Both the position numbers and the translations under genes were made by a program. Shown piece after piece: positions 44,823-54,510 of a DNA stretch of 64,000 nucleotides. The notes under the pieces are model-generated. The model saw only the letters and a list, made by a program, of their open reading frames with translations, was not told the origin of the DNA and made no database searches. Position 1 is the first letter of the stretch; every line of letters begins with the position of its first letter. The stretch comes from Cardiocondyla obscurior. Its lineage: Eukaryota > Arthropoda > Insecta > Hymenoptera > Formicidae. The DNA is taken from the NCBI RefSeq assembly GCF_019399895.1, contig NC_091889.1, forward strand, positions 2,166,501-2,230,500, in the 5' to 3' direction.

Positions 44823-45407
44823 AAGATGTTTCCGAAAAACAAAAATTATGAATCGTAGTGGATTTTCATAATTTATATGATATAACTATTGGATATTTCT
44901 TCTCGATACCGAATATGACGAACACACTCGACCAATTGGAAAATAGGAAATATTTCATAACTTCAAACTTGGTTTCTGGAAATGACTAAATACTCATGAA
45001 CGAAAAACACTTAATTAAACTGGCATTTTCTACTCCCAAAGTACATTACAAAATCAATCAAATGCTGAATTCTGATGATGAACTCTGTACTATCAGGCTT
45101 GCAAGATATCAAATGTTTTTATATCTCGACGACATCGTCATTTACAGAGACTAACGTTAGCGGAACATAATAAACGATTGGAAGCCGTATTTGAACGATT
45201 GCGATATTATAATTTAATATTGCAACTGGATACATGCGAATTTCTCCGGAAGGAAGCGTTAAATCTACAACACTTTATCACCGAAGATGGCAATGACTTC
45301 GGCCTATTAAAAATTACTACAGTAAAATATTTTTCTACACCGAAAAATGTGAAGGACATTGAATCTTTTATTAGACTAGCCGAATATAATCGGAAAGAGC
45401 AAAAATA

Positions 45408-45683
45408 GCCCATTTTTTTCGATCTCAAATTTCAAACTTTTTTTTTGCCAAATAGTACTATATGATATAATATTAATCCCAGTAAAATTTTAAGATGAGC
45501 ATAGACACAGTTCCGGAGATATAAAGAAGTAAATCATAAATTATTAGAAACCATCACTTTTACTTCTCTATATTGTTTAAATTGAGTCTATGCTCATCTT
45601 AAAATTTTACTGAGATAATTATTCCATCATATAGAACTATTTGACATAAAAAAAATTTGAAATTTGAGGTCCGAAAAATGGGC
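45408..45683. mobile_element. MITE/foldback element with about 100-bp arms
   Basis: GCCCATTTTTTTCG...TCAAATTTC pairs with GAAATTTGAGG...AAAAATGGGC. Both arms carry CAGTAAAATTTTAAGATGAGC-type blocks, so nearly the whole 276 bp folds. A related fragment (TAATCCCAGTAAAATTTTAAG) lies at 48538-48600. The target duplication is unclear. Confidence 0.85.
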
Positions 45684-45689
45684 CAAAAA

Positions 45690-46127
45690 TTAGGCTTTTT
45701 TGTTATCATTCTTTATTAAAATTTTTTCAAAAATTGCAAAACCATTTTCGCAAAAAAAAAAAAAAAATTTTAATCAGATGTAGAGTAGCAAAACGCATTC
45801 AAAATATGGCGGTTCACTCCGGCGATCACCGTCGGATGTCGCCATTTACACCATTACCGACTCACCGGCGCAGGAAAAAGGCGGCAAACGGCAGAGATAG
45901 ACACGTGTTCTTACCCAGTTGCCGTAATTACTGCTAATAATTAGTTTCAAATCACAGTGATTTTTGCCTCGCCTGCTTAATAAATGTATTAGAGGACAAA
46001 AAATAGAATTATATCAATTCAGACTTTTTCTACACTTTCCTAAGGTGTCATTGAACGATCCCACGTGGCGGCCGAGGTTGAAGTATAGGTACTAAACTGT
46101 GATTTACCTTTATCGAATACACCATGG
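45690..46127 (+). other. Probable 5' leader of the I-clade-like LINE
   Basis: Non-coding sequence including a poly(A)/poly(T) tract at 45750-45770, leading into ORF1. I see no promoter I can defend. Confidence 0.35.
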
Positions 46128-47510
46128 ATGTATAATCCTTTTAACTTCGACAAAAATCTCAGCCCGGAAAACAGCATTCAGGACAACTGTTCTCAATTGA
46201 ATGACGACGCAAGCTCTATTTATAGTGAAGAAGACTATGCTTCTCGAAAACCCAGAAAGAGAAAACAAATTGTAAATCTTGATCCTGTTTACAGCGGCAA
46301 CCTTAGTTCACCTCCGGATCCAAAGATGGGTAAAAAGTTCCGGGAAGGCAATTCAACTCCTGTAAATAAAACTTCTATGGATATTTCTGTTTCCGTCAAG
46401 ACCAATAACATCCCGCTTAAAATTCCACAAAAGTATACCAAGGATAACCAGGGTTTTTTTACGTCCTAGCGTCTTCCTGGCCAGACTCAACTGCCACTCC
46501 TATATCTCCCATTGAAATGGGAAGATTTTTCAATAAAAACGGTGTTAAATTTTAAGAACTACAAAAGATATCCCGAGTTTTTTGGCAAATTTTATTTAAA
46601 AATCTTCACGACGCAAATGATGCAGTCTCTAATAATATAATCAAGAAATCTAAGTACAATTTATTCATTCCTGACTGGATGGTGCACCGCACAATTATGA
46701 TAAAAGACATTCCGAAAGACATTCCTCAAGAAGAATTTTGTGTTCAAATTTCTAATAGCAACCCTGGTCTCAAAGTTGCTGCTTTAGAAAGACTGAAAAA
46801 GAGAAATAGGATTAAGGACGAGCTTGAACTAATTAATATCAATCAAAGTTGTACTACGTTCTCGCACCTTTCCGCCTCGCATCTAACTGTGGAACACGAT
46901 CAACAAAGCTTACGTCTTTGTCTCTAACATCCGCTTATGTTACAACTGCGGTAAGATTAGTCACACAAAAAATTTTGCAAAAATACTGTTAAATGTTTCA
47001 CCTGCAGTCAAGATATTCATGAAAATTCATCTGTACCATGCTTCCTTCCAGTAAGATGCATCAATTGCAATGGAGTATATAGAAATTTCGACAAACATTG
47101 CCCAGAAGTGATCAAGAGAAAAACTATCTCTCGTATCATGGCTGAAGAAGGAACGGATTTTGTTTCCGCAAGAAGAATCTTGGAAAATAATCTAAGGAAC
47201 AACTCTACTAACTTGTATTCAGACAACTTTCCAGCTCTAACCTCATCAATGACGCAGAGATCACTCAGAACAAAGAGCTCTTCAAATAATGGACTTCATC
47301 TTAACTTTTCATCTAACGCAAGGTCGCATTCTCACGCTATACAAAATTCCATCTCTTCATCTTCATCACCATCAAACTCTAATTTTAACATCACAGATTC
47401 ACATTTAGATAACATAAATTTTAGTGACTCACTCTGTTTAAGATTGAAGCATTATTTTTCAGAATTGTACAAGGGCTTTTAGTTTCAGAAACTTTGCCTT
47501 GACCAGCCCG
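46128..47510 (+). pseudogene. LINE ORF1 (gag-like, zinc knuckles)
   Basis: It starts MYNPFNFDKNLSPENS and runs in several frames. MIKDIPKDIPQEEF at 46697 is the start of an RNA-binding-like region. Zinc knuckles follow: CYNCGKISHTKNFA (about 46935), CFTC...C and CINCNGVYRNFDKHC (about 47060-47105). After that comes a Ser/Asn-rich tail (47108-47482). This layout matches ORF1 of I/Jockey-group non-LTR elements, which coats element RNA. At least four frameshifts are present. The end of ORF1 is probably the fragment 54340-54480, beyond the inserted LTR. Confidence 0.8.
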
Positions 47511-47793
47511 GGTCTATTGTTATAATGCGTCTGCTGCAGCACATATGTAAAACATATGATAACCCGTACGTGCCTAATCGCGCTTGGCAACGGGAATATC
47601 TCTTCGGGAAGAACCGACTTCGAAGGTTCTTCTTTGTCAAATAACAAAGGTGTTACGTCCAAGCCATTGATAATTAAAGATAGGAGGAAAAGGATGAAGC
47701 AGGTCTGAGTAACTGACCTTAAAATCTCGAGATACACATCAAATAGTGTACTCGAGATACCGTTCACACCAAAAGCTACGATAAGAGTCAATG

Positions 47794-48942
47794 GCCCACA
47801 TTCTGAGCTCACTTTTAGAGGCGCCTTTAACTAAAGGCGCCTCTAAAAGTGGTTTGATAAAAGTGGTCGTATTCTGAGCTCACATTTAAAGGCATCCTTA
47901 AAAGTGACAGTCACTTTTAGCCTAAATGTGCGCTTTTATCTCGAAAAAGTCATTCTGAACTCACTTTTATAGCACATTTATAGGCTTTCGCTAAATGTGC
48001 CGCTAAATGTGGTCTGTAGCACATTTAGCGAAAATCCAATATGGCGGTACCCATACGATTAGACAGGTGGACCTGTATCGCGACATAACTAATTAGTAGC
48101 GACATTAATTAATTAAATTTATTTAAAAAAACGATATACGCGAAGTTTTTAGGAGTAAACGAAACTCCATGTAGTAAAATTAATTGTATTAAAACGATTT
48201 AAAAAAATTTCAATTTTGAAAATGCGCGTATGTATGAAAAGTGCCTTCAACCTATCGTGAGCGTCGTAAGATTAATTTCAATCATCTTAAGTTTGTTCTC
48301 AGTCGCTGCACTGCTGAATTGATGCACACTAGTGCAATAAGTTGGAGTAAATCAAATATAATTTGTTTTATTCTAACTTACTGCACCAGTAATATTCATA
48401 GTCCGTCCTTATTTTAAAGATTGTTTTAAGTACAGTTTTATTTGGTTTTAAACCAATTACAGAATCGTATCATCGCTTTAAGACATTGTTTAAAATAATT
48501 TTGAAATAAGAAGTAACTATAAATACCAATCTATAAGATATTAATCCCAGTAAAATTTTAAGACGAGCATACGCATGGTTCCAAAGTTTTAAAAAAGTGA
48601 AAGTGATATTTTCTCATAATTCATCACTTTTCACATTTTTACAGGCATTAATATCGACCCATCATTTAAAAAATAAAAAAAAAACAAGAATTTTTGCCGT
48701 CACTCTTTATAATAAACGGAAAGTTTGATAGAAATATTGGTTAATTAAAGAATATGTGCGTTTTTTGATCGCGTTAAAGAAAAAATAATTAACTGGTACA
48801 CATAAATGTACCTCTATCTTAAAGGCGCCTCTAAATGTGTGCGTAGAATACGAGCGACTTTAGCAGTGCGACTCTAAAGTTGGTCACACATTTAGAGGCG
48901 CCTTTATAAAAGCGCTTCTAAAAGTGAGCTCAGAATGTGGGC
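47794..48942. mobile_element. TIR DNA transposon (non-autonomous), 1149 bp
   Basis: GCCCACATTCTGAGCTCACT and its continuation TTTAGA form a perfect inverted repeat of about 26 bp at both ends, with 5-bp duplication CAATG (47789-47793 and 48943-48947). Element C preserves the empty site AGTCAATGTCTCG at 42607-42625. The left end holds three tandem variants of TTCTGAGCTCAC (47801, 47871, 47951 regions) and a near-perfect 42-bp palindrome around TTTAACTAAA (47812-47853). It also contains a copy of the 41055 module. No transposase frame is present. Confidence 0.92.
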
Positions 48943-49159
48943 CAATGTCTCGAGAGACAATATGACAACATATTTAAGCTGCGTGACCGGTGGCCGCTTA
49001 TTTTGATAAGGTGATAAAAGAATCACCTGTTATCAGAGATGGAACCGGTGCGACTTAAAGCTAAAATAATTAGAGAAATCAGATTTAATAAAAAACAAAA
49101 ACAAATATATTTATAAAAGATTACAATAGAAAAAAGTATAAATGAAATTAAATCCAATG

Positions 49160-49860
49160 TGATTATCGGACCGGATGGCTCCATGGTAAAGGCATCAGCT
49201 AATTCTCAACGTAACCAGGGTTCCTATATGCCTCACCATGGAGTACTCAAACCAGAGAGCACAACGACCAAACTCAGAGTCGTTTTCAACGGCTCAAGCA
49301 AGACTTTATCGGGTCGTTTTTTCAACAACATCATGCATACTCGAGCGAAATTACAACTTGACGTTCTTGATGTGCTCTTCTGGATACGACATCATCGACA
49401 TCTTTTGCGACGGACATCACCAAGATGTTTAGACCAATCAGAGTACATGAAGAAGATTGGAATCTTCAGCGTATTCTGTGGATCGATGAAGAACTCAAGG
49501 AGACACCGTTTCAACTCACCACCGTTACACATGGTACAAGGGCTGTGCCCTTTCTTGCAGTACGAACTTTGCTGCAACTTGCTGAGGACGAAGGACATCG
49601 ATTTTCTCTTGCCGTGCCTTCCATCACGTATGGCAGATATGTCGGCGACATGTTCGGTGGAGCAGACTCTACTCAACAACTCAAGGAAATTGCAAATCAG
49701 CTGATCGGTTTGTGCAATGCCGGTAGTTTTCCATTCGCAAAATAGCATGCCACTCATGAAGACCTTCTCAACTCTATTTCATCATCTCAAGACCAGGGCA
49801 CTCACATTTCATTTGGCGATTGCGAAACCAAGATTTTCGGATTGAAATGAGCATCGCAAC
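49160..49860 (+). pseudogene. BEL/Pao reverse transcriptase remnant
   Basis: YMPHHGVLKPESTTTKLRVVF is the typical BEL/Pao RT start. FNGSSKTLSG, LDVLFWIRHHR, FQLTTVTHGTRAVPFLAVRTL and SITYGRYVGDMFGGADS follow. The active site reads YVGD where the family has two Asp. Stops at 49743 and 49849 plus frame shifts occur. The 5' part of the element (LTR, gag, protease) is missing. Confidence 0.88.
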
Positions 49861-50900
49861 AAGATACATTCATCTTCTCTTCCAGAGAAAACTTGTCACA
49901 CTTACGACTTGCCAAACGCCTCGTGTTATCTGAAGTGGCTCAGATATTTGACCCACTCGGTTTCATCTCATTAGTAGTCATCCGAGCTAAGATGTTATTA
50001 CAAGAGCTCTGGCTACACAAAATCGGATGGGACGATCCATTACTATCTCAGATATTCACCCGATGACTCACCATCAGAGAAGAATTTACTCAACTGGCCA
50101 GACTCTCAATTCCACGGTGGTTTAATACCTGGAGTGACTCAACCGTGGAGTTGCATGGATTCTCTAATGCATCTCAACTTGCCATAACAGCTGTTATTTA
50201 TGTCATCACAAACTCACCATCTACAAGGCCTACTAGTGCATTTGTTTGCTCGAAAACAAAAATTGCACCACTCAAAAAACTCACCATCCCGAGACTCAAA
50301 CTCACCGCAACGTTGCTATTAGCGAGACTCATGAAATACGTTCAAGCCACACTCAACGTAAACGTAGCCTCATCTCACATATAGACGGACTCAATGACGA
50401 CACTCACATGGGTCAAATCACATGCATCTCGCTGGAAAGATTTTGTCCGGAACCGGGTGACATTAATTCATGAACTTGCTCCTGACGCTCAATGGAGATA
50501 TGTTCCCGGAACGGTTAATCCAGCCGATTGTGCATCAATGGGCTGGATTGTGCATCAAGAGGCATGACTGTCACTCAACTTCATCAACACTCACTATGGT
50601 GGACGGGACCACCATGGATTTTGGAATCACCGGACTCATGGCCGGCTCACCCAACGCTCTCAGGCAACGATAGCAAGATTGAAGCACGACCAGGGATTTC
50701 ATTCGTTGGAACGATTCAACCTGATTATCAATGGACGCTAATCTACAGGTACTCATCAAATCAAAATACTCCGCTCACACTCAAGGTTGCCAACGACTCA
50801 CGTACTCAACTGACTCACCGTTTACATTGACTCCGAGAGACTTCTACGTGTAGGAGGACGTCTCGAAAATTCATCACTTCCACCAGACGCAAAACATCCT
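49861..50900 (+). pseudogene. BEL/Pao RNase H and linker remnant
   Basis: After RT come LAKRLVLSEVAQIFDPLGFIS and WDDPL, then GFSNASQLAITAVIY at 50154, where the first RNase H Asp is Asn (AAT). APLKKLTIPRLKLTATLLLARL follows, with the family Glu changed to Lys. At 50400-50560 another frame gives TTLTWVKSHASRW...VPGTVNPADCAS, the end of RNase H. Several stops are present. Confidence 0.85.
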
Positions 50901-52075
50901 GCGATTCTCCATTCACTCATCTTGTGATCGACTCAGCACACGGGAAAACATTTCATAAAAGTACACAACTCACCTTGGCATACAGAAGGCAATCATACTG
51001 GATAGTCGGCGGTCGAGCTTCTGTGAAATCATTCATACTCAGATATGTTCGGTGCGCCCGCGAGAGAGGGATCCGTGCTCATCAACTGATGGGTCAACTA
51101 CCTCTCTCAAGGGTTAACCCTTCGCGCCCCTTCACTCACACGGGAGTCGACTATGCCGGCTTTCTTATCAAGTCCTGGCGAGGACGAGGTGCAAAAACTC
51201 ACAAGGCGTGGATTTGCGTCTCCGTCTGCTTCACGACATCAGCCGTGCACCTCGAAGTCGTCAGCGATTACTCAACCGAAGGATTCATCGCCACTTACAA
51301 AAGATTCACCGCTAGAAGAGGCCTCGTACATACACTCTACTCAGACTGTGGCACCAACTTTATGGGCGCTGCCACAGAACTCAACAGATTATTTCGGCAA
51401 GGCACTCGAGCTCATCATGAATTGGCGACACTCTTCGCTCAAGATGGAACTCACTGAAAGTTCAATCCTTCAGCATCTCCACACATAGGTGGAAAATGGG
51501 AGGCGGTGGTCAAATCGATCAAATTCCATCTCCGACGGACCGTCGCAGACACACCGCTCACCATGAAGGAAATCTCAACGTTGTTGGCTCAGATCGAGGC
51601 CATATTAAACTTTCGACCTCTTGAGCCACTCAGTAATGACCCTCAAGACCATGCTGCAATCACACCAGGCCACTTTCTCATCGGAAGCGCTCTCATCACC
51701 GTGCCCGAGCCATCACTCAAAGATTTGGCGATCTCAAGGCTCTCACGGTGACAGTTTACTCAACAGCGAGTGCAATACTTCTGGACTCATTGGTCATCTC
51801 ATTACCCACAACGACACTGTTCAATCACCAAGTGGCATCATCGGAACAACGAAATCAAGATTGGTGCGTTTGTCCTCATCACGAATGAACGACTGTCACC
51901 ATGCAAGTGGCCCTTAGCCAGAATCATCGCACTGCACCTTGGACACGACGGACTCACTCGGGTTGTCACTTTGAAGACGGCAACTACTACACTCATCAGA
52001 CCTGTGGTGAAGTTGGCAATTCTGCCTCTCCCGCAGTCTCATCAAGAAGAATCTCAACCTGAAGAACTCGAGTAA
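50901..52075 (+). pseudogene. BEL/Pao integrase remnant
   Basis: The integrase core has HTGVDYAGFLIKSWRGRG (first Asp), SAVHLEVVSDYSTEGFI, YSDCGTNFMGAATELN (second Asp) and then SPHIGGKWEAVVKSIK (third, Glu retained). MKEISTLLAQIEAILNFRPL and ITPGHFLIGSAL follow, and near the end RPVVKLAILPLP, a BEL/Pao signature. Frames break near 51455 and 51750 with one stop each. Unlike the two gypsy integrases here, all three catalytic acids are present. Confidence 0.9.
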
Positions 52076-52079
52076 TCAG

Positions 52080-52780
52080 CAACCCTGTCGCTGATGGAGG
52101 CGGAAAGTTAAAAGATTTCAATTTAGTAATTAATCATGTCACCGTCGCGGGGGCAGCACCTCGTGGCCGATCGCCGGCGACGGATCGATATCGATCCGTC
52201 GTTCGATAATTGCCTCCGATTCTCGAAGGCGTTGCCGGCTCGGGGCTTATCAGTGTTCATCTAGCCGTGCCAAGCATCACCTCGTGGGCAACAACGTGCA
52301 GTGTGCCTCTCTCAGAATTCTTACTCATCGTTCAACTCATCGCCTTGTCTCCAGTACAACTCATCCAGATCATCTTCGCAGTGTGCAACACGCCAAGAAT
52401 CTTCTGGAAAACATCACCCTGCAGCACGAGGCGTGTTGAACCTCGTGCTCAGTAGCTCATCACATCTCGCAGCGTGTGAACTCACGATTAATATAATTGT
52501 GACTCATTGTTTAAATTCAGTGCGAGTTCTCAAGAACAGTTAAACAGACAGATATCAATTTAAAGACTAAGTTAAGCGTGAAACTCATTTATAGATTCTG
52601 TGCGGATCTCATCTACCGGCCACGTGCTCAACGCGTGTCTCCGCGTAACTCGCATATTCGAAGGACTAACACCCGCCTTTTCGCGTTAAATAAACCGGCC
52701 ACGACCGCGTAACATCCCCGCGGCGTTAATTGTAATTCTCATTTGTAAAACTCATATTATAAATTTTGATTTTTATACAG
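52080..52780 (+). repeat. Probable 3' LTR of the BEL/Pao fragment
   Basis: Following the integrase stop, a GGAGGCGGAAAG purine run (about 52095-52107) could be the polypurine tract. The next 670 bp are non-coding and end near TTTTTATACA, where element D sequence resumes. No second copy is present, so the boundaries are inferred from the element C alignment. Confidence 0.5.
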
Positions 52781-52837
52781 AAATTATTGACAGATTTGAT
52801 TAAAAGTATAATATTATAATTAGAATCTACAAAGACG

Positions 52838-53418
52838 CTAAGGAACAAGAGGAGAATAGAAATTTGACAGGTGTGATTCCGGAAGAATGAAAGGAATAGG
52901 ATGATCGGGATGATAAACGTAAATGACGAGATCGTTATCGGATAATTCGGATTTGAAGGCTGGAGGAGGGAAGGATTGAGGTTTCGGGGTTTCTTGAGGC
53001 GGGTGAGGATATTTGGCTGCTACTTGGTCAAGGAAATGCCGATATCGATGATTAGGCAGAGGAGAGAAAGGAGAAGAGAAAGAATGCGAAAAACTTGGGA
53101 GAGGAACCGGCGGAGGAGTAAGAGGGGTAAACGAAGGAAGGCGGTTCGGTGATGCGATCGGAGTCGGAGAATACGACGGGCCTTGGGCCTCACAATAATC
53201 TGCGTAAAGTCGAAGTTCGGGGTAGCAGATTTTACAACTATAACTTCCGCCGCATGGCATAGGAAGCCTTCTTTTGAGCTCGACAAGTAAATAGTCGTAC
53301 TCGGACGTAAACTTTTTAGGTTCGGCGGAAGAGCGTGGTCGCGTTCGGGTCACTATAAATGAGCGATTTGATTTAACAATTGTAAACGAAATTCGAGAAA
53401 ATGAGTGTTGGACTTACT
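52838..53418 (-). CDS. Pro/Ser-rich protein of element D with Cys motif, start codon made by splicing
   Basis: Homologue of the element C protein, 171 residues and uninterrupted. Exon 1 ends CCTAAGTA at 53418, the 65-bp intron runs GTAAGT to TTTATAG (53417-53353), and exon 2 begins TGACCCGAACG, so ATG is again created by splicing. Shared blocks are LPMPCGGSYSCKICYPELRL, ADYCEAQGPS, PHPPQETPKPQSFPPPAF and VYVYHPDHPIPFILPESHL. The intact frame in a copy carrying two nested insertions elsewhere suggests that it was intact when the element inserted. Function is unknown. Confidence 0.8.
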
Positions 53419-54339
53419 ACTTAGGCGGTTTTTAATAATAAAAACAGATGAAGCTTCGAAATGGCCTTGGCGTTTATACGTCCTTCTGGAGGATCGGCGA
53501 ATACGTGAGATCGGCGGATTAGTGCGTCCTTAGGATCGGCGAGTTAGAGCGACTAGCGGATCGGCTGGTTTAAGCGGCTAGCGGATCGGTTGGTTCGTCC
53601 TTCGGTTCGGAGCACTCGGAATAGTCACACAAATCGCGGGTAAAATAATACCAGGTGCCAAGAGACTTTTTAAAAATGAATGAATATCCGTTCCGCCCGC
53701 TCGCGCTTTTTATACAATTCAAGAGGGGCGTTGTCGCGGCTTCGCTGCTTGAATCATTTTCTCAAATTTTCCATAGTTGTAGATAAAATTCTTTTCTTAT
53801 AATAATCCACTTGACTTTCGTTTATTATTAGTCATTTTTATGGATTCAGAACGCTCTATAAAGAAAGTTTATTTGTCCCGCGTGTACCGCTTATCATAGG
53901 GCTGTCTGAATCATTTTCCGAATTTTCCGTTGCTATAGATAAAAAGCTCTTTTCTTAAAAACAATCCACTTGACCTTTCATTTATTGTTAGTCATCTTTG
54001 TGGATTCAGAATATTCTAGAAAGAAAGAAATTAAAAAGGGCGTGGACATAACAAAAGGAATTAACCGTACCGGACTGATCGCGCGGCCAATCGAGTCAGT
54101 CTCCGACTTGCTTTTAGAGCTGAAGCGTCGCAGTCTCGCGCAGATTTACCGTAGTCTCAAAAATCCGCCGTGATTTAGATCGTTTGCTAAAATCCGCAGC
54201 GATATCGCATTTGATCTATTATAATAAATAAACTCGCCGAAGTTTATTTATCTTGTATTCCGCATAATAAATTTACACAGTTCACTGCAGCAATAATTGT
54301 TTTAAATTATTAAAACCTAACGTGCAATCGTTAACACAC

Positions 54340-54510
54340 TCACATAGGCCAAAATTATCCATTCTATAGACAAATGTGTAAATAATTCTAAAGTTATTAA
54401 AAAATTGGCAAATGTCATTGAGTCATTGGCTCTTTTTAAAGATGCGGAAATACTTAATTAGATTTCATTCTCTAGATTTGTTTTCTCTTACTTTTTCTTT
54501 TATTATGATC
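54340..54510 (+). pseudogene. I-clade-like LINE fragment between insertions
   Basis: The plus strand gives HSHRPKLSILQTN and KLANVIESLALFKDAEIL before a stop, plausible as the C-terminus of ORF1. It is bounded by the solo LTR on the left and element E on the right. Confidence 0.4.

Larger units (their letters stand above)
41560..45405 (+). pseudogene. Decayed Ty3/gypsy-like element 3 (gag, protease, RT fragments)
   Basis: Plus-strand pieces lie in order. A gag end with one zinc knuckle (CRKCGRSEHFGIEY, last Cys changed to Tyr) is at 41764-41832. A protease active site FLLDSGTVVTLV is at 42012-42048. RT starts about 44100-44295 (PYRLPEKYKAEVTEQVKKM). After two insertions RT resumes at about 44880 with TNTLDQLENRKYFITSN and MFLYLDDIVIYRD at 45112-45150, followed by the thumb (EAVFERLRYYNLILQLDTC...IKY-like text) to 45405. 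Element C (42474-43880) and a solo LTR (44305-44822) interrupt it. No LTRs of its own were found. Confidence 0.85.
47651..54053 (-). mobile_element. Element D of the TGTTACGTC family, holding two further insertions
   Basis: Ends TGTTACGTCC and GGACATAACA are flanked by AAAGG on both sides (47646-47650 and 54054-54058), here a 5-bp duplication. Without the DNA transposon (47794-48942) and the BEL/Pao fragment (about 49160-52780) it aligns with element C along its whole length, including the hairpins near 47727-47762 and 48951-48963. The gene in it is intact. Confidence 0.88.
47518..54336. mobile_element. Solo LTR split by element D
   Basis: The left part 47518-47650 begins TGTTATAATGC and the right part 54054-54336 ends CAATCGTTAACA. 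Together about 416 bp with TG...CA ends and an AATAAATAAACTC poly(A)-like region in the right part. LINE ORF1-like sequence lies on both outer sides. A target duplication could not be recognised, so the outer ends are less sure than the element D insertion itself. Confidence 0.5.
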
